A DNA stretch of 64,000 nucleotides from NCBI GenBank assembly GCA_947311845.1, contig CAMZMU010000080.1, positions 44,628,359 to 44,692,358 on the forward strand, read 5' to 3'. The notes under the pieces were generated by a model that worked only from the letters and a program-made list of their open reading frames with translations, searched no databases and was not told the DNA's origin. Shown in pieces: positions 36,202 to 47,523 of this stretch (positions are counted from its first letter, which is position 1; every line of letters begins with the position of its first letter). The translations under genes and the position numbers were made by a program. Source of the DNA: Poa pratensis. Lineage: Eukaryota > Streptophyta > Magnoliopsida > Poales > Poaceae.

Positions 36202-36890
36202 CTATTTGTCGGTGAGGCGGGCGCCGATGGTGATGGAGCGAACTCCGTCGCTGGTTAGCGCCACCTTCTTGGTCAGCTGCGGATCGCCATGGAATGGCGC
36301 CTTCTTGGGGGAGTAGATGTGGAGCCCCCGGGTGCCCTTCGCCCCCGGGGAGAGCCCCATCATCATCCTCCTGTACACCTTGAGGGACATCCGCCGTGTT
36401 GCCACCGTCTGGTTCAGCTGGTGAACGCAGTAGATAGCATCGTCGATGTCGGCCTTGACCTTGATCACGCCCCACGGCGCCGGAATCTTCAGCATGTTGT
36501 AGGCGAAGTGGGAGACGGCCATGAACTTGGCCAGAGCAGGTCTGCCAAGTATGCCGTTGTACGGTAGCGGAGTGTCGGCGATGTCGAAGACGATTTCCTC
36601 GGTGCGGAAGTTCTTGGAGTCGCCGAAGGTGACCGGAAGGGTGATCTTCCCGAGGGGTCGAGTAACACTTCCGTTCACGCCTTGGAACACCCCGGTGTCT
36701 TGCAGGCGAGACAGGGGATTTGAAGGATAGCCAGGACCTTCGCCGTCAGCAAGTTGAGGCTGGAGCCTCCGTCGACCAGCATCTTGGTGACCTTGTAGTT
36801 GTGGATGACGGGCGACACGATCAGCGGCAGGGTCCCGACCCCGGCAGTGTTTGCAGGGTGGTCTTCTGGGTCGAAGGTGATGACTTGACT
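36202..36890 (-). pseudogene. Element B aspartic protease region
   Basis: KMLVDGGSSLNLL carries the active-site position (D-G-G instead of the usual D-S/T-G). VITFDPEDHP comes before it. After a frameshift near 36680 come FQGVNGSVTRPLGKI and YNGILGRPALAKF, the second conserved loop of retropepsin-like proteases of this lineage. Confidence 0.8.
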
Positions 36891-36899
36891 AGACCAGTC

Positions 36900-38815
36900 C
36901 AGGGGCTTGGACGGAGCAGAAGCAACCGCGTTCAGCTCCCGGACAAGTCTCTTGCAGGCGCCGTTGGAGGGAGGCAGAGAAGACCCTCCGTGGATGCACC
37001 CGACAACTCCAGTGACTTCTTGATACTTGCCGCCGTTGCCTCCTTGGGGAGCCGGAGCTTCCCCGTTGCCGCGTGGGCGGCCTCCGGAGTGTTGTACCCG
37101 CGACCACCTTGACCGCCGCGTCCTCCTCCACGGCCCCCGCGGCCACCGCCTCGGTTCCATCCACGGCCGCCTCCGCCTTGGCGACCCGTGGGACAGTCAC
37201 GAGCGATGTGCCCGGCAGTGCCGCAGTTGTAGCAACCGTCTTGACTGACCCCATCAGCTCGCGTTGCTCCCGGATGGCGAGGTTCTTGAGCATGCGGCAG
37301 TCCTTGAGCAAGTGGTTGCCTTCTGGATGGATGTGGCACCAGGGATCACCTTCACCTTCTTCCTCGGAAGTCGGCGCGGGCTTGGTCTTCTTCGGAAGAG
37401 GCTCGGTGACGAAGATCCGCTTGTCGGGTCCAGGGTCCCGCTTCTTGTTCTTGGCTGGAGCGACCTTGTCCTCGGGTTCATCCTCCCCGGGGAACTTGGC
37501 TCCTTCTTCAGCTCGAGCGCACCGATCTGCAAGCTCCCAGAGCTTACGAGCAGACTCGACGCGATGGATGCTCAGCTTCTCGCGCATCTTGGGGTTGCGG
37601 ACGTTGGCGTGGAAGGACTGGATCACCAACTCCTCCTTGATGCACGGGATGGTGTTCATCTTCTGGGTGAAGCGCTGGATGAACTTGCGGAGAGTTTCAC
37701 CCGGCAACTGCTTGAAGTCGTGGAGATCACTGGGAGCCCCCGGGCGCTCGTACCCGCCTTGGAAAGCCCCCAGAAACTGCTCCTTCAGTGCCCGCCAGGA
37801 ACGGATGGAGCACTTGGGAAGGTTGAGAAGCCAAGTCTGGGCTCTCCCTTCAGGGCCAACGGGAACCAGTTGGCCATCATGACCTCGTCGGCCCCGGCAA
37901 CCATCGCAGCAAGAGAGTAGATCTGCAGAAAGTCCCGGGGGTTCGTGGTGCCGTCGTAGCGGAGAACGTCGATCTTGAATTTCTTGGGCCAGTTGAAGTG
38001 GCGGAACTCGGGGCGAGGGCGAGGCAGCCTTCGGCGAGGTCGATGCCCCGATCTTCCCGGCGGTGACGTTCTCGGCGACGCTCGATGCGGGTGCGCATAT
38101 CCTCGTTCTGACGGCTGTTGAGCTCGTCACGAAGATCTGGGTTGCGCGAGGTAGACGACCCGATGGAGATGGCCTCGCCGTGATCGCGGTTTAGCCGATC
38201 AGCCATCGGTGGCGCGGTGCGAGGAGGCGCCGTCTTGGCTTGACGTTCACCACGAGGCTGGCCTCGCGGATCACGTGTCTTGTCTTGTGCTGCTCCGGGA
38301 TGTCGACGGTGGGAGCTTGAGTGGGTTCGACCCACGGACCACCATCGGCGAAGTCGAGGAGCCTCTCGACGCGAGTCCTCCATTCTTGGTAGACCTTGGG
38401 ATCGCCGCTGCTTGGAGGGAACTGCATCAGGGCCTTGGCAGCGACTAGAGCATCATGGCGAGCTTGCACGTCCGAAGGCGAGTGCGCGGAGGTCTTGCTC
38501 TTGGATGCTCGTGGATCCCCGCTGGGGCGAACGCCGTGGTTCCCTCCTCCAGCGGTGGGCTCCTTGCCGCGTTGCAGACGCTCTTCTCCCCGAGCGAGGA
38601 GGAGGCATGGTGGTGCCCTTTGGAGCCGCCGCTCCGCCAGGGCCGTTGTCCTTGTCGCGACCGTCCACTTCGTCCGGCGCCACCCTCTCCATGGGAGGCG
38701 GGGACGGAGAGACGCTCCGCCGCGCGCCAGCAGCACGACGTTCAGCTGAAGCTTGAGTGCGTGAGGGAGAGACCGGCTTGGACGCCGCAGGATCTCCCTT
38801 CTTCCTCGGAGGCAT
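36900..38815 (-). pseudogene. Element B gag (capsid and zinc knuckle)
   Basis: The ATG at 38815 begins a basic, proline/serine-rich N terminus (MPPRKKGDPAASKPV). After frame changes near 38450 and 38130 a retrotransposon gag domain appears (SWRALKEQFLGAFQG, LRKFIQRFTQKMNTIPCI, ARKLWELADRCARAEEG). It is followed by a charged linker and a C-x2-C-x4-H-x4-C knuckle (CYNCGTAGHIARDC, near 37190-37236) embedded in Gly/Arg-rich sequence. The knuckle lies in a different frame from the capsid part, so this copy is broken. Confidence 0.85.
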
Positions 38816-38869
38816 GCTTGACGAAGAACTTGCCGATGAACTTGATGAAGATGAAACCAGCGCTTGCGC

Positions 38870-38887
38870 CCCCTACCTGGCGCGCCA
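38870..38887 (-). other. Primer binding site of element B
   Basis: The minus strand reads TGGCGCGCCAGGTAGGGG two bases inside the 5' LTR end, the expected position. It was not matched to a specific tRNA here. Confidence 0.7.
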
Positions 38888-38889
38888 GA

Positions 38890-39807
38890 TGTCGTGTCTC
38901 GTTGCACGGACACCGGGAGTATAGGATACCCCCTTTTAGGTTCGGCACGGGGCGCGAAGGAGGCTGAGAATCGTCTTCTTGGGCGGAGTCTAGATCAAGC
39001 TCTCCTCTCCACGATCAAAGCATGCAACCAAAGGGACACAAGGAGCTACCCAGGTTCAGGCCGCCCGGAGGCTAAAAGCCCTACTCCTGCATGTCTGGAT
39101 TGATGGGTTCTTCATAGTGTGGCTTACAATGGAACCTCCCGGATGGGTACCCGGAAGGGTTTTGGCTGGAGGTAGAAGAAGGACAGATCCTGACCCGGAG
39201 GAGATCACCTTCCCTCTACCTTCGCAGCCCTAGTCTAGTCTTGGTTCTAGCTTGTGTTCGTCCTTGCTCGACCTCCCCTCCTCCGTGCCTTGGTCCTCCT
39301 TTTATAGGCTAAGGGGTTGCCACAGGGTCACGTGAGGGGCATGAGGGACCTTCGGGGTGAAGGACCCTCCTCATCTAGTTTAGGAGACGTGGCCTCTCCT
39401 CAGCCTAGCGTCTCCTTTGGGTTAGGTGGGAGCGTCCGCCTTGGGGTGGACAGGAGCTGACACCACCACGGGACGTGCTTCCCGCCCGCGCTGCCTTCGC
39501 CTTGCTTCCCAAGTCTTCCGCGGTGAGGTGGAGTGCTTATCCACAGGACGTGGGGAAGTACCCGAGAGGGAGCCTGGCCTCCTGCCGGGAACTCGGGCTC
39601 TCGGGTCCTTCCTGGCCTTCTTGCTTGGTTCGGGGACCCGGAAGGTCCCCAGGACCGGAGCCCTTTGTCGATGTAGGCCATGCGTCTCTGACGGTGAACC
39701 CGCCAGCTTGACTTGAGTCTTGGTCTTGTCCATCTTCATCTTGGGCCCACATGGGGTGGACCCACTTTGGCAGTACTAGGGGATCCCCATGTTCCACTGC
39801 TGCGACA
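38890..39807 (-). repeat. Element B 5' LTR (right copy)
   Basis: 918 bp homologous to 22026-22947. The promoter of gag-pol should lie in this copy. The candidate TATA is the complement of TTTTATAGGC near 39300-39309. Confidence 0.92.
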
Positions 39808-39821
39808 ACGTCATCACAAGC

Positions 39822-40249
39822 CTACAGAGGGCAAGCTGCTAATATTACTCCAAGCCTACATAGAGCAATTTTAAATAGACCAATATTACTCCAAGCCTAC
39901 AGAGAGCAAGCTTCTAATATTAACAGTACAACAAGCAATATTGGGGCAGCAGTACAACAAACAACATTTGTAGCACAACAAGCAAGATTAAGTTAATTTA
40001 AGCAAGCACACGAATCATGCTGAATTGCCTACACAAGCAAGTTCAATTTCTTTTAACAATCACGAGTTCATTTAAACAAGCACACGTTTTTGCTAACACA
40101 AGCTACAAAGACAATATCTAAAAAGACAAGCTACAAAAAACAAGTTCTTGCCTGCACACAAACCATCAACTCACTGGGAGTACTCAAGTGTTCAAGCAAT
40201 ATCTACATAAACAAGACCTACAGAGGGAGAACATGACATACCGGAAGAA
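39822..40249. repeat. Host sequence between elements A and C: CAAGCCTACA-type degenerate repeats
   Basis: It contains at least three copies of CCAAGCCTACA(G/T)AGAGCAA with AATATTACT spacers, then AT-rich ACAAGCAA-type sequence. The motif matches the left flank of element A, showing that both elements inserted into the same older repeat. Confidence 0.65.
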
Positions 40250-40254
40250 CGTGT

Positions 40255-41824
40255 TGATACGTCTCAAACGTATCTATAATTTTTGATGTTCCATGCTGAT
40301 ATTATATCAATTGCTACATGTTTTGTTACACTTCATATCATTTTATGCATTTTCTGGGACTAACCTATTAACAAGATGCCACAGTGCCAGTTCCCTGTTT
40401 TCTGCTGTTTTTGGTTTCAGAAAATCTATTAAGGAAATATTCTCGGAATTGGACGAAACAAAAGACATCGTCAATAATATCACGAGGAGATCACGGAGTC
40501 CAAAGGGGAGTCGGAGCAGACCCACCAGGGGGCCACGCCACACTAGGGCGGGCCCAGGGTGGGCCCGCGCCCCCTATGGCGTGGTGGCCCCCCTCGGCCA
40601 CCGACGCCGCCTCTTCGCCTATATATTCTCCGCGACGCGAAAACCCTATTACGGTCGATCATATTCCACGAAAAGTTCCGTCGCGGCCGTCATCGTCAAT
40701 CTCAGATCGGAGGAGTTCTGAAGCTCTTCCCGGCACCCTGCCGGAGGGGAGATCATCACCGGAGGGCTCTACATCACCATGCCTGCCTCCGGAGTGATGC
40801 GTGAGTAGTCCACCCCTGGACTACGGGTCCATAGCAGTAGCTAGATGGTTGTCTCTCTACCTTGTGCCTCCATGTTTAGATCTTGTGAGCTGCCTAACAT
40901 GATCAAGATCATCTTATTGTAATGCTAGATGTTGTGTTTGCTGGGATCCGATGAATATTGATACCATGTTTATTCAAGTTGTTTATCTATGTGCTCTTGA
41001 TCTTGCATGCTCTCCGTTGCTAGTAGATGCTTTGGCCAAGTAGATGCTTGTGACTCCAAGAGGGGGTATTTATGCTCGATAGTGGGTTCAGTCTCTAGAT
41101 ATCTGGATCAGTGACAGAAAGGTCTAAGATGGTAGATGTGCTGTTGCTACTAGGGATAAAACATTGGTGCAGTGTCCAAGGGCACTTGTATTGATTACAT
41201 TACACACTTTACTTCATGCAATAATCTGTTGTTAGCAACTTAATACTGAATAGGATGCGGATGCTGCCTTGAAGGTGGATTATTTAGGCATAGATGCTGT
41301 TGGAATAACGGTCTATGTACTTTGTTGTAATGCCCAACTAGATTTCATAGTAGACATCTTGGCATGTATTGCATTGTTATGCCCTCTCTATTTGTCAATT
41401 GCCCAGCTGTAATTTGTTTACCCAACATGCTAGTTATCTGTTCTGAGAGAGACACCACTAGTGAACTGTGGACCCTGGTCCAATTTCCTCATACTGTTTA
41501 CACAACCTGCTGCAATCATCTGTTTCCTGTTACTTGCTGTGTTTCCTGCTGTTTTCCACACCATACGTTTAACTCTTTGTTTCTGCAAGACCGGAGAGAT
41601 TGACAACCTCTCTGTTTCGTGTTGGGCAAAGTTCTGGTTTGTGTCTGTGCAGATTCCACGTTGGTGCAAGCTCCCTAGCGCCAGGGGGAGTCAACATCAA
41701 CAACCTTCCAATAGATCGTCAAGTCCTACTGGTCCGATTAAACCTTGGGTAGATTATTCAAGGGAAAACTTCTGCTGTCTACATCATAACCTTCCTCTTG
41801 GGGTTCACCAACACGTAGCCATCA
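40255..41824 (+). repeat. Element C 5' LTR
   Basis: 1570 bp, TGATACGTCTC to GTAGCCATCA, with the CGTGT duplication directly upstream. A TATA-like TATATAT at 40620-40626 marks the likely promoter. Confidence 0.94.
40620..40626 (+). promoter_or_regulatory. TATA box of element C LTR promoter
   Basis: TATATAT follows TTCGCC, as in element A. The second LTR has an identical site near 46159. Confidence 0.65.
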
Positions 41825-41834
41825 AGCTGTTTTC

Positions 41835-41852
41835 TGGCGCCGTTGCCGGGGA
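41835..41852 (+). other. Primer binding site of element C (tRNA-Asp type)
   Basis: TGGCGCCGTTGCCGGGGA is a full match to the 3' end usual for tRNA-Asp. It lies 10 nt inside the LTR end. Confidence 0.85.
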
Positions 41853-42026
41853 CTTGGAGGCTATTGGAAAGGGGAGTCTCTCAGTTCCAATCTCTTTACT
41901 TTGTTTTTGTCTTGTTTTAGTTTTGTTTTGCTTGCTGTTAAAAATCAAAAACCCAAAAAAAAAATTAGTTTCTTGCATCTAGTTTATTTCGGTTTGTTAT
42001 TATGTCTAGTTATTTATTTGCTATCA

Positions 42027-43156
42027 ATGTCTTCTCTGTTTGAAATAAAATCTTATTGGCTAAGTGGGTTCGCGGAGGAACAACATAATTACTATAAGGA
42101 ATACCGCTTGTCTCAAAAAGGGAAATATTTATGGGAACAAATAAGTAGATTGAATTATTTTGCTAAAAACTTGTGCTCTACTTATGATGAATCCTACTGC
42201 TTTAATGAATCTTTATGTTGTAGAAGGCATAAACACCTCCCTTTCCAATGTGATTATAATGATAATGAAACTTTGGCTGCTTATGCTAAAGGAAATTATG
42301 ACTTTGGTAATCTTGAGCGAATTGAAGAATTTTTTGTTTTTAAGGGTGCCTATGAAATTGCTGGTTATATTCAAAATGATGATGCTCCTTATAGAACTGA
42401 GAATTATGCTATACTTGGTTATTGCCTTGAATATTATAATGATAATCCTTATATCACTGAATTTCTTGAGAAAATTTATTCTCCAGAACAACTTGCTACC
42501 TTTCAGGAACCTGTGGAGAAGAAACTGCTAAAACTGAAAGCTCATTGGATGAAAAAGAGGAAGAGAGTGATGGAAAAAAGGAGGATCTACCTTCTAATGA
42601 TAGTAACTCTTTAACTCTTACATTATATGATTGCCCTCCACGCCTATCTAAGGAGGAAGAGTGCTATACTGTTGAATGTCATGATTCTATTGAAATATCT
42701 CTTTTTGATAAATTTGAAAAAACATCCTCCTTGACTCAAGTAAAAGAGGAAATTGCAGAAAGTAAAAATGTGCTCCCTAATGTTATATATGATAATGCTC
42801 TTGATGATGGTCCTATATTGCCTAATGATATTATTATACTATATTGTCAAAAGTGGGTTTAATAACCCCACTGTTTTCGAGCTTAATAAAAATTATGTGT
42901 TTGTAGATCATGAAAAGCATGCTTTATGTGATAGTTATATTGTTGAGTTTGTTCATGATGCTACTGAAAGTTATTATGAGAGAGGAAAATATGGTTGTAA
43001 AAGTTTTCAAGTCACTAAAACACCTCTCTTTATGTTGAAAGTTTTGAAGTTATATTTGTTTCATCTTTCTATGCTAGTTGCTTTATGCTTCAATAATTTG
43101 TTTTGTTATAAGATTCCTTTGCATAGAAAGTGGGTTAGACTTAAATGTGTTTGATA
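42027..43156 (+). pseudogene. Element C internal ORF of unknown function, C-terminal hydrophobic segment
   Basis: From the ATG at 42027 the frame reads an acidic, Tyr/Asn-rich protein (ERIEEFFVFKGAYEIAGYI, YCLEYYNDNPYITEFLEKIY). Two overlaps (42545-42614 and 42753-42862) mark frameshifts, after which it continues through TLYDCPPRLSKEEECY and then DHEKHALCDSYIVEFVHDA. It ends with a hydrophobic stretch LYLFHLSMLVALCFNNLFCY before the stop at 43154. About 370 codons are represented. I recognise no capsid, protease or polymerase motif. The terminal hydrophobic segment suggests membrane association, by inference only. It may be a family-specific accessory protein, or a decayed gag or third ORF of an Athila relative. 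Confidence 0.6.
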
Positions 43157-45776
43157 ATTGCCTCTTGATGCTCTCTTTTGTTTTTCAACTCTTATTCTTA
43201 TGAGAGCATCATTAAAATCTTCTAGCCTAGCTAAAAGGCATTAAAGAAAGCGCTTTTGGGAGATAACCCATTTTTTATTTGCTGTTATTTTTGTTTTAGT
43301 CAAGGATGCTTGTTTACCTCTGTAGCAACTCCTTTGTATCTTTTATTTGCTGTTTTGTTGTGCCAAGGAGAGTTACTAATGCAAAGTTGGTATTTATTTT
43401 CGGGACTGCATTGGAACAGATTGCTGTTCGTCACCGTTTAATTCAGTAGAAAATCAAAAAAAATCGAAAAATGCTGAAACTTTTTGTGCATGTTCCTGAT
43501 GATGTTACGCAACTTTCATTATTTCAAAAGTTTTTCATCTGAGCATCGTAAGTGCCTCGAAAAAATTCGTCATTACAGACTGTTCTGGTTTGACAGATTC
43601 TGTCTTTTATTTTGCATTCTCTCTTTTACAAGTTTTTAAGTGGTTTCTTTTCGTGTAAAAGTGCCCACTTGAGCCTAGTAACAGTGGCTAATGTTTAAAA
43701 TAGTTGGCTTGTGAGTTTTGTCTTTGCTAGAACTTTGAAGTATTATCTTTTAGTGCACTAACCTGCTAATGAGAAAAGCTGTTAAGTTTTGGTGTGAAGG
43801 AAGTTTTCAAGTGTTGATAGAGGAGAATGATATTACATGATCAAGAAGAGTGAAGAGCTTAAGCTTGGGGAGGCTTACCTCCCCAGCATATTTCAAGAAG
43901 ACTCAAGCATCTAAGCTTGGGGATGCCCAAGGCATCCCCTTCTTCATCTACAAATTATCAGGTCATCTCTAATGGTGCTATATTTTTATTGCTTCATGCT
44001 AGTGTACTCTTCCTTGGAGCGTCAGTGTGTTTTTGTTTTCAGTTTGTTTTGTTTTGTTTGCTGTGCTATACTTGTTGGATCCTAGTATTCATGTTTGGGA
44101 GAGAGACACGCTCCACTTTTTCATTAGAATACTCTTGTGCTTCACTTATACTTGTTGAGTATTCCTGTCTAGTTGCTGTTATTGCTGTTAGCTCTCAGTT
44201 TTTCATGTATCTCTTGTTAGAGCTTTCAGTTTCTTTTGAAGAAAGTACTCTCTTGCTTCACTTATATCTGTTTGGAGAGTTGTCAAATAAGTTGATTGGT
44301 GTTTGGTTGGACCAGAAAAATGCTATGCATGTGGTAGTGGTATAAAATGCTTACATGAATCTTTTTAGATCGTTGTCTTGAGTAATTTGATGCTTGCCAA
44401 TTGTTTTGAGCTGTCAAGTAATTAATGTTTAAGCTTGTGCATCATGTAAGTAATGGCTATTAATGAAGAACTACTATAAGGATTTTCTGCTATAATAATC
44501 TGTTGCATAATTGGAAGTCCATAGTAGTCTAGATAATTTTTGGATGAAGGCTATGTGTTAACAAGGAAGACAGTGGGAGTCTATGGTTCGTCAAACCTTG
44601 TGTTTTATGTACACTCTTGCTATTCCAGTTGATAATGATGTTTGCTTATAATAACCTTGCTAGCCTAAACTCTGTACTAAGAGGGAATGCTTCTTGTACA
44701 TCCAAAACCTTGAGCCAAATCCATGCCACCTGTGTCCACCATACCTACCTATTATGTGGTGTTTTCACCATTCCAAGTAAATTTCTTCATGTGCTATCTA
44801 CTAACTACTCAAAACTGTTACATTTCCTTTTTGTGTCACTACTTGAAAAGCTCATAAGGACGTAGATAGGTGGTCTTTATTTCCTGGTTGATCAAATTTT
44901 ACACACCTGGACTAGTGGCATATACATCCGCTTATCCAATAATTTTGCAAAAAGAGCTGGCAACGGGGTGCCCAGTCCCAATTAATTACAACTTTAACCA
45001 AACAATTCTCTTCACATCTTTTTGCCCCTGATTCGTCAGTCAAGCAATGTTCACAAGTGTGTAAACAAAAGAGAAGAGGGATGATCTGCCCGCTGGTAGA
45101 AATAACGTCCTTCATGGGAGCCGCTCTTGTAAAGTTTGATCAACTAGTGAAGTAGAGTATTGCCTATTTGCTGATTTGTTGACACCTGTATACACCATTA
45201 CCTTACAAAACAATATTTTATGCTCTCTATATGCCTTCGGGAACTACAGCTCTAGCACATGATGTTAATCCCTGCTTCCCTCTGCGAAGGGCCATTCTTT
45301 TACTTTTATGTTGAGTCAGTTTTCCCACTTCTTTCTGTCTACTTAAGCAAACATCATTGTCAACTCCAGTATAACAGTTTTTACATAACTTTGTGTTTGG
45401 TTGATCATATTCTTTGCATTGACATTATCTATATGATATACATGTTGAAAGTTGAAGCAAAAGCTGAAGCTATTATCTTCCTTTGTGTTGATACAAACAC
45501 TTTCATGTTGAAATTATTGCTGCTGTGAACTAACTATTATGTTAGACTATTATATCTCTAAATGTTTTATAGTATTATTCATGAAAGTTTGCACTTGTGT
45601 GATCACTTATGTTTACTCTTTATTTACTTGCTTGCAAACTATAGACCATTGGCTTGGATCACTTCATTCAGATCATGTGCATTACATTGTTATTTGATCA
45701 AAGATTGTGTTGGTAGCATGTCACTTCAAAAATTATCTGTTTTTATCGTTTACCTACTCGAGGACGAGCAGGAACT
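43157..45776 (+). other. Non-coding internal region of element C
   Basis: AT-rich, no motif-bearing ORF. It parallels element A's 17902-20435, including AAGCTTGGGGATGC copies near 43860 and 43912 and the stretch CTTCCCTCTGCGAAGGGCC near 45271. Confidence 0.75.
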
Positions 45777-45791
45777 AAGCTTGGGGATGCT
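45777..45791 (+). other. Polypurine tract of element C
   Basis: AAGCTTGGGGATGCT immediately precedes the 3' LTR. Confidence 0.75.
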
Positions 45792-47363
45792 TGATACGTC
45801 TCAAACGTATCTATAATTTTTGATGTTCCATGCTGATATTATATCAATTGCTACATGTTTTGGTTACACTTTATATCATTTTTATGCATTTTCTGGGACT
45901 AACCTATTAACAAGATGCCACAGTGCCAGTTCCCTGTTTTCTGCTGTTTTTGGTTTCAGAAAATCTATTAAGGAAATATTCTCGGAATTGGACGAAACAA
46001 AAGACATCGTCAATAATATCACGAGGAGATCACGGAGTCCAAAGGGGAGTCGGAGCAGACCCACCAGGGGGCCACGCCACACTAGGGCGCGGCCCAGGGT
46101 GGGCCCGCGCCCCCTATGGCGTGGTGGCCCCCCTCGGCCACCGACGCCGCCTCTTCGCCTATATATTCTCCGCGACGCGAAAACCCTATTACGGTCGATC
46201 ATATTCCACGAAAAGTTCCGTCGCGGCCGTCATCGTCAATCTCAGATCGGAGGAGTTCTGAAGCTCTTCCCGGCACCCTGCCGGAGGGGAGATCATCACC
46301 GGAGGGCTCTACATCACCATGCCTGCCTCCGGAGTGATGCGTGAGTAGTCCACCCCTGGACTACGGGTCCATAGCAGTAGCTAGATGGTTGTCTCTCTAC
46401 CTTGTGCCTCCATGTTTAGATCTTGTGAGCTGCCTAACATGATCAAGATCATCTTATTGTAATGCTAGATGTTGTGTTTGCTGGGATCCGATGAATATTG
46501 ATACCATGTTTATTCAAGTTGTTTATCTATGTGCTCTTGATCTTGCATGCTCTCCGTTGCTAGTAGATGCTTTGGCCAAGTAGATGCTTGTGACTCCAAG
46601 AGGGGGTATTTATGCTCGATAGTGGGTTCAGTCTCTAGATATCTGGATCAGTGACAGAAAGGTCTAAGATGGTAGATGTGCTGTTGCTACTAGGGATAAA
46701 ACATTGGTGCAGTGTCCAAGGGCACTTGTATTGATTACATTACACACTTTACTTCATGCAATAATCTGTTGTTAGCAACTTAATACTGAATAGGATGCGG
46801 ATGCTGCCTTGAAGGTGGATTATTTAGGCATAGATGCTGTTGGAATAACGGTCTATGTACTTTGTTGTAATGCCCAACTAGATTTCATAGTAGACATCTT
46901 GGCATGTATTGCATTGTTATGCCCTCTCTATTTGTCAATTGCCCAGCTGTAATTTGTTTACCCAACATGCTAGTTATCTGTTCTGAGAGAGACACCACTA
47001 GTGAACTGTGGACCCTGGTCCAATTTCCTCATACTGTTTACACAACCTGCTGCAATCATCTGTTTCCTGTTACTTGCTGTGTTTCCTGCTGTTTTCCACA
47101 CCATACGTTTAACTCTTTGTTTCTGCAAGACCGGAGAGATTGACAACCTCTCTGTTTCGTGTTGGGCAAAGTTCTGGTTTGTGTCTGTGCAGATTCCACG
47201 TTGGTGCAAGCTCCCTAGCGCCAGGGGGAGTCAACATCAACAACCTTCCAATTGATCGTCAAGTCCTACTGTCCGATTAAACCTTGGGTAGATTATTCAA
47301 GGGAAAACTTCTGCTGTCTACATCATAACCTTCCTCTTGGGGTTCACCAACACGTAGCCATCA
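45792..47363 (+). repeat. Element C 3' LTR
   Basis: 1572 bp, nearly identical to 40255-41824 and followed by the CGTGT duplication. Confidence 0.94.
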
Positions 47364-47523
47364 CGTGTCAGCAACGCGAGTGGGAGAGGGCAAGAGGAGA
47401 ACGTGCACAAGAGGAGAGGGGAAAGTGCTCTCTGACAAAGGTATTTTCGGGAAATGCCGAAATTGTTTGAACTGCGCAAATTTGTACTGAAATTGCTAAA
47501 ATGGCTTATATTGTGAAATAGAG

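Larger units (their letters stand above)
22026..39807 (-). mobile_element. Element B: Tat-lineage Ty3/gypsy LTR retrotransposon
   Basis: LTRs at 22026-22947 and 38890-39807 start TGTCGTGTCTCG and end CTGCTGCGACA. The target duplication ACGTC at 22021-22025 and 39808-39812 was created inside element A's 3' LTR. In element order (right to left) it holds a primer site, gag, protease, RT, RNase H, a second archaeal-type RNase H, integrase, a long region with two antisense ORF-like units interrupted by an L1 LINE, and a polypurine tract. The second RNase H between the first and integrase is diagnostic of the Tat lineage. All coding parts carry frameshifts. The LTRs differ by roughly 16 substitutions by hand count (about 1.7%) plus about ten short indels. 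Without the LINE it is about 10.8 kb. Confidence 0.92.
15328..39816 (+). mobile_element. Element A: non-autonomous Athila-like LTR retrotransposon, 3' LTR split by element B
   Basis: LTRs run 15328-16905 and 20453-22025 plus 39813-39816. The target duplication CAAGC is at 15323-15327 and 39817-39821. Between the LTRs are a primer binding site at 16918-16935, a short gag-protease remnant, about 2.5 kb of non-coding DNA and a polypurine tract ending at 20452. There is no RT, RNase H or integrase, so it must have been moved by proteins of another element. The LTRs differ by about 20 substitutions by hand count (roughly 1.3%). LTR ends and primer site resemble Triticeae Athila-lineage families such as Sabrina, but the exact family was not determined. 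Confidence 0.9.
40255..47363 (+). mobile_element. Element C: young non-autonomous Athila-like LTR retrotransposon
   Basis: LTRs run 40255-41824 and 45792-47363, with target duplication CGTGT at 40250-40254 and 47364-47368. The LTRs differ by only two substitutions and about five one- or two-base indels by hand comparison, so insertion is recent. The order is PBS 41835-41852, an internal ORF region 42027-43156 of unknown function, non-coding DNA and a PPT ending at 45791. No protease, RT or integrase is present. LTR ends, leader, PBS and PPT are clearly related to element A, but the internal ORF is different. Confidence 0.93.

Noticed and set aside
34738..38967. Long plus-strand ORFs opposite element B gag-pol
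   Set aside because: They are antisense shadows of GC-rich coding sequence; the recognisable motifs are all on the minus strand.
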